From contig CANPVZ010000019.1 of NCBI GenBank assembly GCA_947581855.1, positions 18,159 to 82,158 of the forward strand: a DNA stretch of 64,000 nucleotides, in the 5' to 3' direction. This document shows, piece by piece, positions 13,394-22,160 of this stretch; the first letter of the stretch is position 1; every line of letters starts with the position of its first letter. The DNA is from an uncultured Phocaeicola sp. (lineage in GTDB: Bacteria > Bacteroidota > Bacteroidia > Bacteroidales > Bacteroidaceae). The translations under genes were made by a program, and so were the position numbers. The notes below the pieces were generated by a model, which had not been told where the DNA came from, did not search any database, and saw nothing but the letters and a program-made list of their open reading frames with translations.

Positions 13394-14641
13394 ATGAAAA
13401 AAGTATTATTTTCAGTTGCTTTATTGATGGTATCTTATATGACTTTTGCTCAAGTCAAAGCCGTTAAAGAAGCTAAAAGCCTAGCAGATAGCAAAAAATT
13501 TTCCCAAGCTGAAAATTTAATCAATCAAGCATTGGCTAATGATGAAACTAAAAACCAAGCAAATACATGGAATGTTGCAGGGTATATTCAAAAAAAAATT
13601 AGCGAAGAAGAAAACACAAAAGCTTATTTAAAACAAGCTTTTGATACAACTAAAATGTATAATAGCATTTACAAAATGTTTGAATACTTCACAAAATGTG
13701 ATGAACTAGAACAAATACCTGATGCAAAAGGCAAAGTGAAAATTAAATTTAGAAAGCCTAATTCTGAAATAATGAAAATTGAACGACCTAACCTTATCAA
13801 TGGAGGCGTATATTATTTTAATGAGAATAAAAATCCTGAGGCATATAAATTTTTTTCTATGTACATTGATTCTGCAAAAAGTCCTATATTAGAAAGTGAA
13901 AATCTAATGGCTACAGATACATTCCTTAATATGATTGCATATTATGCTACTCTAGCTGCAATAAAAATGGCTCAAAATAATCAAAATAATCCTGAAGCCC
14001 AAAAAGCAAATTATCAGCAAGCTCTAAAATATTCTCAATTAGCTGCTGAAGATAAAGAAAACGGTAAATTTGGATTAGAATTTGAAGCAACAGCTTACAA
14101 AACACTAGGGGATACTGTTAGTTGGTTAAATACATTAAAAAAGGGTGTAGAGAAATTTCCTGATCACTCATTTTTTTTCGGACATTTAGTTGACTATTAT
14201 TCAAACACTGGCAAATATAGCGAAGCTTTAGACTTTGCAAATAATATGATAGCAAAGAATGGAGAGACTCCATTTTATTTGTATGTAAAAGGTTATCTTT
14301 ATCAGAACATGAAAGATTATGATAAAGCTATTGAAGCTTACAAAAAAACGATTGAAACTGATCCTAATTATGCTGAAGCTTATTCAAACTTAGGATTAAG
14401 TTATTGTCAACAAGGTCTCGAATATGCAGAAAAAGCAACATCAGATTTAAATGATCCAAAATATCAAGAGGAACAAATTAAAATTAAACAATTCTATGAA
14501 AATGCTAAGCCATATTATGAAAAAGCTCGCCAATTAAAACCTGACAATAAAGAATTATGGATTAATGGTTTATATACAATTTATTACAAGTTAAACATGG
14601 GCAAAGAATTTGAAGAAATCGAGAAACTTATGAATAATTAG
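13394..14641 (+). CDS. Secreted tetratricopeptide-repeat protein
   Basis: A 415-residue protein with a typical signal peptide (MKKVLFSVALLMVSYMTFA, cleaved before or near Gln20) and several TPR units. The best are near 295-345, where YLYQNMKDYDKAIEAYKK and NYAEAYSNLGLSY fit the repeat consensus. It is probably periplasmic or on the outer membrane as a scaffold; no enzymatic motif is visible. It follows gyrA by 47 bases and is closed by a strong terminator, so it is likely the last gene of the gyrA transcript. Other Bacteroidales also carry a TPR gene after gyrA, but the function is not known. Codon use matches its neighbours. Confidence 0.85.
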   Translation: MKKVLFSVALLMVSYMTFAQVKAVKEAKSLADSKKFSQAENLINQALANDETKNQANTWNVAGYIQKKISEEENTKAYLKQAFDTTKMYNSIYKMFEYFTKCDELEQIPDAKGKVKIKFRKPNSEIMKIERPNLINGGVYYFNENKNPEAYKFFSMYIDSAKSPILESENLMATDTFLNMIAYYATLAAIKMAQNNQNNPEAQKANYQQALKYSQLAAEDKENGKFGLEFEATAYKTLGDTVSWLNTLKKGVEKFPDHSFFFGHLVDYYSNTGKYSEALDFANNMIAKNGETPFYLYVKGYLYQNMKDYDKAIEAYKKTIETDPNYAEAYSNLGLSYCQQGLEYAEKATSDLNDPKYQEEQIKIKQFYENAKPYYEKARQLKPDNKELWINGLYTIYYKLNMGKEFEEIEKLMNN

Positions 14642-14645
14642 TTAT

Positions 14646-14684
14646 GATTGCCAATTTGCTAATCGCAAATTGGCAATCTTTTTT
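14646..14684 (+). terminator. Terminator of the gyrA-TPR operon
   Basis: A perfect 14-bp stem, GATTGCCAATTTGC, with a five-base loop and a T tract; arms at 14646-14659 and 14665-14678. It begins five bases after the TPR stop codon. Confidence 0.95.
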
Positions 14685-14908
14685 ATATTACAATATTATT
14701 AAACATAATATATATTATAGAATCCCTACAGGAAGTTCTAGACCAATGTTGGAAGCCTTATCTAAAGAATCTTCATGTATGTATGACTGATGCCACTTGT
14801 TACGAAAGCCATATGCGTTTTCCTACCGATATAAAACTTCTATGGGAAAGCTGCCGGTGGCTTTACCGGCATTTATGCAAACAATCGCGTAGCCTTCACC
14901 TTCGATGT

Positions 14909-15127
14909 CTACGTAATAAATATACGGAAGGTAGGACTGAAACAGTTCCTGCGTCCCAGGCGGTGCTGTGATAGACCGACTTCTTTTGATATACTGTCAA
15001 ATGGAAACACGGAGTGAAGACGCCCAAGTTCGCTCTCCTTAAAACTTTTGCGGTATTTTTCAAGAATATCGAACTCTGTAAAACCCAAAGTAGGGTGAAT
15101 TTCGGAAACATTTTGTATCTTAGCCAT
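14909..15127 (-). pseudogene. Transposase N-terminal fragment
   Basis: This 72-codon frame begins with ATG at 15127 and reads as the intact N-terminus of the transposase (SEIHPTLGFTEFDILEKYR, later GLSQHRLGRRN), then runs into unrelated sequence. Only the first ~65 residues are transposase-like. It is truncated and cannot encode an active enzyme. Confidence 0.75.
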
Positions 15128-15194
15128 ATCTTAGTTTGGGTATTTCCCCCGTTTTGGCTGCTAAACCTTATTTTCGGGGCAATATCTAAAGATA

Positions 15195-15269
15195 CAAAAA
15201 AGCCAACTAATTCGCAATACTTTGAGCTTGAATTAGTTGGCTAATTTTATAGTATTTCCTGAATGTCCC
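15195..15269 (-). repeat. Insertion-element leader with hairpin, copy 1
   Basis: Perfect 13-bp inverted repeat AGCCAACTAATTC with arms at 15201-15213 and 15230-15242, followed outward by a stretch ending TTTCCTGAATGTCCC. On the minus strand, the direction of the transposase, the hairpin is followed by a run of six T residues and so has the form of an intrinsic terminator placed between the element end and its gene. The same block recurs near 46790 and 50945. Confidence 0.85.
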
Positions 15270-15560
15270 GAATTAAATCGGCCTCATTTTAACAGGAAGG
15301 AGCAGAAAAGCATAAAAAGTGCAGAAGCATACACTAGCTTTTTCAGACCTTAAACTCATCGAGCACCTTAATGGGTAATCTCCATTACCAACTGTTTTAT
15401 GGTATTGATGACCCTTCCCACCCTATTACGAACTATAAGATTGTAAGTCATTCATCAGGAACTGGCCGAAAAGCTTGATATTGAGGATCTTCAGGAAGTA
15501 CTAGCCTTACACTCAATTGAACGGTTTACAACCCTAACTAATCCGTGAAACCTCCCCACA

Positions 15561-15610
15561 AGGATAAAAAACAAATAGTAAGTTTCTCTCTCAAAAGAAA
15601 CTTACTATTT
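15561..15610 (-). terminator. Terminator downstream of the HTH gene
   Basis: A 14-bp perfect stem, AAATAGTAAGTTTC, with arms at 15573-15586 and 15597-15610. On the minus strand it is followed by TTTGTTTTTTATCC. It lies about 80 bases past the stop of the small HTH gene. Confidence 0.8.
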
Positions 15611-15691
15611 ATGCGTATAAAAAAGTGAAACACTGAAATTCCTAAGAGATGGCAAATCTTACGGCTAAAATCGTGGTTTGCTCTATTACTC

Positions 15692-15979
15692 TTAACCATT
15701 TGTAACTTCTTCTTGTTCCATATAATTTATCTTCAATTCATCTAAAATTTCTAAGGCTCTATCTAACACTGTAGTATCATCCAATTTCACAATTCCCCCA
15801 CCAGGACCTGCTTCTAAATGGAATCCAACACTTTTTCCATCTTTAAAATTCTGTCCCCCAAAGAAATTGCGAACAGTTTCAACATCTAAATTTAGCTCAT
15901 CTGCAATTCTATGCATACTCCCATTAGGTAACGAATCTTTAATTTTACGAAGCTCATTAAATGTTATTGTTCTATCCAT
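15692..15979 (-). CDS. Small helix-turn-helix DNA-binding protein
   Basis: A 95-residue acidic protein. Residues 5-40 read as a helix-turn-helix (ITFNELRKIKDSLPNG, then MHRIADELNLDVETVRNFFGG). A glycine-rich stretch with a predicted hairpin follows (GFHLEAGPGGGIVKLDD), then a C-terminal helix (LDRALEILDELKIN). Proteins of this size and pattern are widespread in Bacteroidales, annotated only as DNA-binding, and no target is known. It is separated by 132 bases from the operon upstream and has its own terminator, so it is probably transcribed independently. The direct relation to the adjacent transposase relic is only positional. Confidence 0.75.
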   Translation of the reverse strand: MDRTITFNELRKIKDSLPNGSMHRIADELNLDVETVRNFFGGQNFKDGKSVGFHLEAGPGGGIVKLDDTTVLDRALEILDELKINYMEQEEVTNG

Positions 15980-16111
15980 AATATAATAATTTATAAGGTT
16001 ATATACTCGTGAGAATTATCACGCAATAAATGTAATAAAAGATAGTATATCAACAAAGAAAAAAGTGACTTTTTTAAAGAAAAATACCAAGAGTTTAATA
16101 CACAATCAAAA

Positions 16112-16675
16112 TTATGTTATTATATATATCAATTTAAATAAACTAATCAGAAGAATTAAATTTAAAATAAAACATATAAATAAAATGAGTAAATTAACGT
16201 CACCTACTAGATATCCTGCTTTGGTATATTCATCCGAGATATAATTACTTCGTTCCTTGACTATACAGTTTATGATATACAGACTCAACAAATACACAAA
16301 ACTAGAGATTAATAATCCTTGAATAAACTGATATATTATATCTTCTATATTCCAAAAAACAACTAGAAGTCCAATAAAACATAGCAAAACAAATATTATA
16401 AACTTCAGACTCCGAATAAGACAAAGTAAAAAGCATCCTATAGCAACAACTACACTTATAAATTCTTCTTTCTCTCCTACCCACTGTTTTGCAATCCGTA
16501 AACTCAACATAAGAAGAAATAATATTGAGAACAAATTGACTAAAAATCTTTTCCAAGAATTATTTTTAATTAAAATATAAAATATAGCAACCATCAATGG
16601 AATCCACAACCATATATTTAAAAATGTATCTTTTACATTTTCTATAAATATATTCTTAGCATACTCCATTAGCAA
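16112..16675 (-). CDS. Membrane protein at the end of the Bat operon
   Basis: A 187-residue, very hydrophobic protein with roughly six membrane helices and no cleavable signal. It follows batE by 10 bases and is co-oriented, so it is probably the last gene of the operon. Its N-terminal part (IWLWIPLMVAIFYILIKNNSWKR, given here only as a pattern) resembles the first helices of PAP2-type lipid phosphatases, but none of the PAP2 catalytic motifs (KxxxxxxRP, PSGH, SRxxxxxHxxxD) is present. It may be a degenerate PAP2 paralogue or an unrelated membrane protein. Function unknown. Base composition is AT-rich, as in the rest of the operon. Confidence 0.6.
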   Translation of the reverse strand: MLMEYAKNIFIENVKDTFLNIWLWIPLMVAIFYILIKNNSWKRFLVNLFSILFLLMLSLRIAKQWVGEKEEFISVVVAIGCFLLCLIRSLKFIIFVLLCFIGLLVVFWNIEDIIYQFIQGLLISSFVYLLSLYIINCIVKERSNYISDEYTKAGYLVGDVNLLILFICFILNLILLISLFKLIYIIT

Positions 16676-16685
16676 TTAATATATA

Positions 16686-17513
16686 TTAAATTATTTCAAT
16701 AACAGATACAGGAACCCATCCTACATTTCCATCTTCTAATCTAATTTCAACCCAATCTCTCATATAGGAATCTTTTATATTTATTTTATGACCTTCATGT
16801 AAAATAAATAAATCTGTCCCTCCTTCAGTAGGAGTGCTTTTCACCGTAACACTTGGAACCATTATTATAGCATTTCTCCGATCTAATAACGATTTTTTTT
16901 GAAAATACGCAAGAGTATTAGCTAAGATAACTATTATAAAAGCAAAAATAGCCACAATAAAACCTATTTTCTTAAAACCTATTTTCTTCCCAAAGATATA
17001 TAAGGAAACTGAAATAGTAAAAACAAAAAAAGAAGCTATCGCAACTTTCCCCCATTGATCAGCACTCATCCAATTTCTTATTGAGTGAAACCAAGTAACA
17101 AAAAATACTTCATTAACAAAAGCTACTTTATCAACTGTTTTACTTCTTACTAAATCTAAATTAAATCGAATATCACTATCTCCAGGATCTAATAACAAAG
17201 CTCTTTCCAAATTTAAAAGAGATTTTGATATATTATTATTTTTATAATAGCTATTTCCCAGATTATAATATATATCCGCAGATTCTCCCTTGTTAGCTAA
17301 TATCTCTTCATAAATAGCTATAGCTGATACATAATCACCACGAATATATGCGCTGTCTGCCTGAGCTTTTGTCAAGGGAATATTTGTCTTTATTTTTTTA
17401 TGATCTAAAGATGCTATCTTGACTTTCTGAGAATCTACCACTATTGAACTCTTTTGAGCATAAATATATGCTACAGAAACAACAAAAAAACAAAATATAA
17501 TAACTTTTTTCAT
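16686..17513 (-). CDS. batE: BatE-like TPR/SH3 protein
   Basis: A 275-residue protein. The chosen ATG at 17513 follows AGGAG at good spacing and begins a clear signal peptide (MKKVIIFCFFVVSVAYIYA); the frame is open for 11 more codons upstream, but those lack a signal and overlap batD. After the signal come TPR units (about 55-120: DSAYIRGDYVSAIAIYEE, ADIYYNLGNSYYKNN), two membrane helices around 145-195, and a C-terminal bacterial SH3 domain (about 215-270) ending with the pattern GNVGWVPVSVI. It is the BatE member of the BatABCDE set, which in other Bacteroidota is linked to oxygen tolerance and envelope integrity. It probably works at the inner membrane with the vWA proteins BatA and BatB. 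Confidence 0.85.
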   Translation of the reverse strand: MKKVIIFCFFVVSVAYIYAQKSSIVVDSQKVKIASLDHKKIKTNIPLTKAQADSAYIRGDYVSAIAIYEEILANKGESADIYYNLGNSYYKNNNISKSLLNLERALLLDPGDSDIRFNLDLVRSKTVDKVAFVNEVFFVTWFHSIRNWMSADQWGKVAIASFFVFTISVSLYIFGKKIGFKKIGFIVAIFAFIIVILANTLAYFQKKSLLDRRNAIIMVPSVTVKSTPTEGGTDLFILHEGHKINIKDSYMRDWVEIRLEDGNVGWVPVSVIEII

Positions 17514-17542
17514 ATATTTATCTCCTATTTTAATTAACTCTA

Positions 17543-19399
17543 TCAATGTTTTATCTGATTCTCCATCTTACTAATTACATCTATAGCTGATTCATATACC
17601 TTATCCATGGCCTTATTTTCATCTCCAGGAGCATAACGGGCAAATTCACATTCATTTAAAGTCTCAATAAAGTTTCCGATAAGTTCCTGAGATATACCAT
17701 ATTTGGACAACTCAGACTCTATATTATCTTTTGAAAGCTGCGAAACTGGAATATTTAACTTATCACTAATGTATCCCCATAATGCTTTTAAGACCTCATC
17801 ATAAAACTCATTTTTTTTATTTTCGGAAAGCAATTTATTCGCATACCTCATACGCTTTGTAGCTATTTTATTCGCCTTTTTAATTCGGACTTTGGCCATA
17901 TTAGCATTTTCAACAGCTTGTTTTCTATATATAATAACAAAAAGAATCAATAAGCATAAAGGAACTATATAGTAGAGATAATAAGTTCCCGACCCCCAAA
18001 AGAATTCTCCTTTATACTTTAATGAATCATCATTCATCTTTATAAAATGAATATCTTTTCCAAGTATCTTCAAATCTTCCTTATTAGTAAAATCTGCCAA
18101 AGCTTGATCTGCATTTCCCTTACCTTTCGTTACTTTTAACTCATAATCTTGCGTTTTAAGAGTTTTATAACTCTTAGTTTTTAAATCAAAATACGTAAAC
18201 TCTATAGAAGGAATCTGGTAATTTCCGGCATGACGGGGTATTGCTAAATATTCAATAACTTTATTTCCTGATAAACCGTTCTTGGTTAAAGTAAACTTGT
18301 TATCAATCTTTGGATCATATATTTCAAAATCTTTAGGAAAATCTACTTGTGGAGTAGAAATCAATTTCATATTACCAGTTCCAGAAATTACAACTTTTAT
18401 CGTTACAGCATCATTCGTCTTAAGCTCTTCTGTATTGATGGATGAATTAATAGAAAATTCTCCTACTGCTCCAGAAAAATTAGCAGGTTTTCCTGCAGGT
18501 AAAGGATTTACATTTATAACGATTTTAGGAGTATTAATGACCTTGGTTATCTCCACAAAATTAGAACCTCCATTAAAAAAAGCCTCAAAAGGATCATCAG
18601 AATGGAGCTGTTGAGCTATAATTCCCTCAAATGTTATAGAAGGAACTTCTAACTTTCCCGATTGCTGAGGAAAAAGGATATACTGACTCCATACAACTGT
18701 TTTATAGTTTCTTCCATTATAATGCTCTAAAGAAAAAGTTTTAGACCTTGGTAACTCAACTTCCTGCGTATGAAATCCCTTTAAGTCAGGCATTTTACCT
18801 TGTAAACTAGTTAAATTCAATACTGTATAAACCTTATAAGTCAAAAGAATAGCTTCTTGCTCATATACATTTGTCTTACTTGCTGTTGCTGTTATAAATA
18901 AATCCCTATCAGATATTTTATTCCCTGCTGATGAGGTTTGTGAAACGCCATTTCGTGTAGACCTTGCATTTCCCGCTCCACTTGTTTGATCCGAAGGTAA
19001 GACCTTTATTTTCACCGAATTTGATTTAATATTATCCCCATCCGCAACAATCGTTGCACTAGGAATCACAAAGGAACCTTCTGCTTTAGGCATCAAAACA
19101 TAAGTATATGTTATGGAACTCGTTGAGGAATAATTTCCATTTATTATTTGCGTACTGCTTTGCTGCGACCGACTAGGTCCCATTAACACTTCAAAATCAT
19201 TTATTACCGGAGCACGAAAATCTTTCACCTTTTGTGTATTAATCGTAAAAGTCAATTTGAATTGTTCCCCATTTACAACAACATCTGGTGCTGAAGCAAT
19301 AAAACGTATATCATCCGCATAAACATTTACACCAATTATTATGCATACATATAGAAAGATTAACCTTTTCATCTTACCCATTTTATTATTATTCATCAT
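17543..19399 (-). CDS. batD: BatD family protein
   Basis: A 618-residue inner-membrane protein with a long periplasmic part. The start is the ATG at 19399, which shares a base with the batC stop (TAATG) and follows AAGGAT; the TTG two codons upstream is rejected. Visible features: an N-terminal signal sequence ending near VYA; beta-rich repeats typical of the BatD/oxygen-tolerance family (about 25-440, with repeated phrases such as FTINTQKV and SINSSINTEE); a single membrane helix near 460-480 (YYLYYIVPLCLLILFVIIY); and a cytosolic helical tail. The overlap indicates translational coupling with batC. It is thought to assist vWA proteins, but the exact role is unknown. Confidence 0.88.
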   Translation of the reverse strand: MMNNNKMGKMKRLIFLYVCIIIGVNVYADDIRFIASAPDVVVNGEQFKLTFTINTQKVKDFRAPVINDFEVLMGPSRSQQSSTQIINGNYSSTSSITYTYVLMPKAEGSFVIPSATIVADGDNIKSNSVKIKVLPSDQTSGAGNARSTRNGVSQTSSAGNKISDRDLFITATASKTNVYEQEAILLTYKVYTVLNLTSLQGKMPDLKGFHTQEVELPRSKTFSLEHYNGRNYKTVVWSQYILFPQQSGKLEVPSITFEGIIAQQLHSDDPFEAFFNGGSNFVEITKVINTPKIVINVNPLPAGKPANFSGAVGEFSINSSINTEELKTNDAVTIKVVISGTGNMKLISTPQVDFPKDFEIYDPKIDNKFTLTKNGLSGNKVIEYLAIPRHAGNYQIPSIEFTYFDLKTKSYKTLKTQDYELKVTKGKGNADQALADFTNKEDLKILGKDIHFIKMNDDSLKYKGEFFWGSGTYYLYYIVPLCLLILFVIIYRKQAVENANMAKVRIKKANKIATKRMRYANKLLSENKKNEFYDEVLKALWGYISDKLNIPVSQLSKDNIESELSKYGISQELIGNFIETLNECEFARYAPGDENKAMDKVYESAIDVISKMENQIKH

Positions 19400-20100
19400 T
19401 ACCAATCCTTATCAAATTTCTTACCTTTAACCTGCAATTGCTTCTTCACCTTATCTTGAACCTCTTTTTCATCTTGCATAACTGCATTCAACAGTTGTAA
19501 AGCATTTTCCTTAGACATCTGATTCTGAGGTTGCTTCTGTGATTCTTTTTCATCTTGGTTCTTTTGATCTTGATTCGGCTTATCTTTATTTTGCTCGTCC
19601 TTCTTATTTTCCTCCTTATTCTGATTCTTATTCTCTTGATTCTGTTGTTGATTATTATCTTGTTTCTGATTCTTTAACATTTTTTGCGCTAAAGCCAAAT
19701 TATATCTTGTTTCATCATCATCAGGATTATTACGCAATGCTTTCTTATAAGCTTCTATACATAACGGATATTGTTTCGAAGCCTGTAGTAGGACTCCCAT
19801 ATTATGATAAATCTTCGACAACTTCATTTTATTCGTCTCCACTTTAGAAGCAGCATCATATTGCTCTATGGCTTCATTACCTTTCTGTTGCATCATTAAG
19901 GCATTACCTAAATTATATAGAGCTTCAGTTAACTTAGGATTAGTATCCAATGCTTTACGATAATCAATCTCAGCTTTAATAAATAAACTATCCTTATACA
20001 ATCTATTTCCACTACGAAGATAATCTCTTTCACTTTTTTGAGCAGAAGAGATCCCTCCTAATAACATGAATATCAATAACAATATATATCTTTGCACCAT
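19399..20100 (-). CDS. batC: BatC TPR protein
   Basis: A 233-residue secreted or periplasm-facing protein. It has a signal peptide (MVQRYILLLIFMLLGGISSA), two or three TPR motifs at about 25-140 (DSLFIKAEIDYRKALDTNP, EALYNLGNALMMQQKGNEAI), and then a striking low-complexity region rich in Gln, Asn, Lys and Glu (about 146-197) before a short C-terminal helix. The low-complexity stretch is typical for BatC proteins. It starts 11 bases after batB and overlaps batD, so it is within a tightly coupled operon. It probably acts as an adaptor between BatB and BatD. Confidence 0.85.
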   Translation of the reverse strand: MVQRYILLLIFMLLGGISSAQKSERDYLRSGNRLYKDSLFIKAEIDYRKALDTNPKLTEALYNLGNALMMQQKGNEAIEQYDAASKVETNKMKLSKIYHNMGVLLQASKQYPLCIEAYKKALRNNPDDDETRYNLALAQKMLKNQKQDNNQQQNQENKNQNKEENKKDEQNKDKPNQDQKNQDEKESQKQPQNQMSKENALQLLNAVMQDEKEVQDKVKKQLQVKGKKFDKDW

Positions 20101-20110
20101 ACTTTCTTTA

Positions 20111-21130
20111 TTAACGAAAAAACTTTATATTTTTAAATAAAGGATTCTTTTTCTCCAAAATCAACATTTCTATTAATAACAAAAAGAATATTACCCAAGC
20201 AATTACTTGAAATTGTTCATCAAATTCGGTATATATAGTACTCTCAACATCAGCTTTTGCTAACTTCTCAATTTCTTTTTGTAATGCCCTTTGCACAGAA
20301 TTTGAATTATCCACCCTGATATATCCTCCATTACCAGCCTTAGCTATTTCTTGGCACATTTCTTCATTCAAACGTGTAACAATAACATTGCCATCTTTAT
20401 TTTTACGAAAATCATTACTTCCTCTTATAGGGATGGGCGATCCTTCAGGAGAACCAACTCCTAACACATATACTTTTATACCCTTCTCAGCAGCTTCTTT
20501 CGCTGCTTCTATAGCCCCACCCTCATGATTTTCACCATCAGTTATTACTACTATAGCACGACCTACCCCTTCTTGAGGAGTAAAACTTCTTATTGCCAAA
20601 CGAATAGCACCACCAATATTTGTACCTTGACTACTTATCAATGCAGGAGATATTGATTCCAAAAACATTTTAGCTGAAATATAGTCACTCGTTATAGGCA
20701 GCTGAGTAAAAGCATCTCCTGCAAAAACAATCAGCCCTATTTTATCATTAGTAAATTCATCAACCATTCTGGATACAAGCTTTTTTGATTTATCCAATCG
20801 ACTTGGAATAACATCTTGGGCAAGCATTGAATTGGAAATATCCAAGGCTATCACAACCTCCACTCCGCTCCTTTTTACCGTCTCCATCTTAGAACCAAAC
20901 TGAGGGCGTGAAATCATCACAATAATCAATCCCAACGTTATTAATACAATCCAAAATTTAACATCCGGACGATATTTAGAAACCTCCGGCATTAAACTTT
21001 CTATCAATTCAGGATCTCCATATTTACGAATATTCTTTCTACGCCGATAATTAGAATAAAAATAAAATATAGCCAAAAATGGCAATATAATCAACGTATA
21101 CAAATATGTCGGATCTGCAAATCGAAACAT
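20111..21130 (-). CDS. batB: BatB von Willebrand A-domain membrane protein
   Basis: A 339-residue protein with two N-terminal membrane helices (about 10-27 and 57-75), a vWA domain with an intact metal-dependent adhesion site (Asp97, Ser99, Ser101 in ALDISNSM; further GTNIGGAI and VITDGENHEGG), and a C-terminal membrane helix near 312-330. A strong ribosome-binding sequence (AAGGAGAT) precedes the ATG. It lies 20 bases after batA. BatA and BatB form an inner-membrane complex in the characterised Bacteroides system, where the operon supports aerotolerance; that role is inferred here from order and motifs. Confidence 0.92.
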   Translation of the reverse strand: MFRFADPTYLYTLIILPFLAIFYFYSNYRRRKNIRKYGDPELIESLMPEVSKYRPDVKFWIVLITLGLIIVMISRPQFGSKMETVKRSGVEVVIALDISNSMLAQDVIPSRLDKSKKLVSRMVDEFTNDKIGLIVFAGDAFTQLPITSDYISAKMFLESISPALISSQGTNIGGAIRLAIRSFTPQEGVGRAIVVITDGENHEGGAIEAAKEAAEKGIKVYVLGVGSPEGSPIPIRGSNDFRKNKDGNVIVTRLNEEMCQEIAKAGNGGYIRVDNSNSVQRALQKEIEKLAKADVESTIYTEFDEQFQVIAWVIFFLLLIEMLILEKKNPLFKNIKFFR

Positions 21131-21150
21131 AATCTATCTCCTTTTCAATT

Positions 21151-22149
21151 TTAAGGTATTTTTTTCAAAACAGAATTACGCAATAATACTTCACCTAATA
21201 TACAAAAAAGTGCAACCCATGCAAAGAGTTGATATTCTTCTTTACGCTTGCTAAACTCCTTTACATTCAGTTTTGTCTTTTCCAGTTTATCTATTTCTTC
21301 ATAAACTTCCTTTAACTTCGAATTACTAGTAGCTCGGAAATAATTACCATTAGCAATCCCTGCAATCTGAGTCAAAGTCGACTCATCAATCTCTACAGGC
21401 ATATTCATATATTGAGTTCCAGCATAAGTTAATATAGGATATGGAGCAGTTCCATTCGTCCCCACGCCAATTGTATACACTCTGATACCAAAGTTTTTAG
21501 CAATCTCTGCTGCAGTTAATGGAGAAATATCTCCTTTATTGTTCGATCCATCCGTTAAAAGTATGACAACTTTCGATTTAGCCTTACTATCTTTTAAACG
21601 AGTTACAGCATTAGCAATACCCATACCTATCGCTGTTCCATCCTCTATTAAACCACGCTGAGCAATATCACATTTTATTCCATCAAACAAATTTAAAAGA
21701 ACTGCATGATCCACAGTAAGAGGACATTGTGTAAAAGCCTCTCCAGCAAAAATCGTTAATCCTATATTGTCATTTGGCCGGCCATTTATAAATTCCGCTG
21801 CTACTTGTTTAGCGGCTTCCAGACGATTCGGTTTCAAATCCTCAGCTAACATACTTGTAGACACGTCCATTGCCAACATTATGTCAATACCTTCCACTTC
21901 TGTATTTTGCCAATTATCAGTCGTTTGCGGACGTGCCAGTACTAAGATAATCATACTCAATGCAATAATCCTTAAAATAAAAGGAAAATGCAACAAATAA
22001 ATCTTGTAACTCCTCGGAGCATATGTATACATATGAGTATCCGAAACTTGCAGGGCAGGTTCATTCTTACTTCTCTTCAAAATATACCATATAATATACG
22101 GTATAAGCAACAGAAATAAAAATAGATATTCTATATTCGCAAAAATCAT
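21151..22149 (-). CDS. batA: BatA von Willebrand A-domain membrane protein
   Basis: A 332-residue paralogue of BatB. It has membrane helices near 6-24 and 56-73, a vWA domain with the metal site Asp95, Ser97, Ser99 (AMDVSTSMLAED) and the later motifs GTAIGMGI and LLTDGSNNKGD, and a C-terminal helix near 308-325. The metal-site residues are all present, so the domain should bind a divalent cation and a protein partner. It is flanked by the unnamed signal-anchored gene upstream and batB downstream within 21 bases. The order moxR - DUF58 - x - batA - batB - batC - batD - batE is the classical Bat arrangement of Bacteroidota. Confidence 0.92.
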   Translation of the reverse strand: MIFANIEYLFLFLLLIPYIIWYILKRSKNEPALQVSDTHMYTYAPRSYKIYLLHFPFILRIIALSMIILVLARPQTTDNWQNTEVEGIDIMLAMDVSTSMLAEDLKPNRLEAAKQVAAEFINGRPNDNIGLTIFAGEAFTQCPLTVDHAVLLNLFDGIKCDIAQRGLIEDGTAIGMGIANAVTRLKDSKAKSKVVILLTDGSNNKGDISPLTAAEIAKNFGIRVYTIGVGTNGTAPYPILTYAGTQYMNMPVEIDESTLTQIAGIANGNYFRATSNSKLKEVYEEIDKLEKTKLNVKEFSKRKEEYQLFAWVALFCILGEVLLRNSVLKKIP

Positions 22150-22160
22150 CTTTTACTTTA

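Larger units (their letters stand above)
14700..15560. mobile_element. Rearranged DDE-transposase element relic
   Basis: Three pieces of one transposase family are present out of order. Plus 14718-14940 reads a segment that includes LQEVLDQCWKPYLKNLHVC, TDATCYESHM and KLLWES. Minus 14909-15127 reads the N-terminus, starting MAKIQNVSEIHPTLGFTEF. Plus 15360-15540 reads the segment between them, including GNLHYQLFYGI, PITNYKIVS and, after a frameshift, LAEKLDIEDLQEVLA. The N-terminal piece is therefore inverted relative to the other two. Upstream of the N-terminal start (15128-15269) is the element leader with a perfect hairpin and the end sequence GAATGTCCC. The pieces resemble a transposase common in Bacteroides; its IS family name is not assigned here. 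Confidence 0.8.

Noticed and set aside
14783..14971. 62-codon plus-strand gene
   Set aside because: It is an internal transposase segment (TDATCYESHM, KLLWES) that begins at an arbitrary internal ATG.
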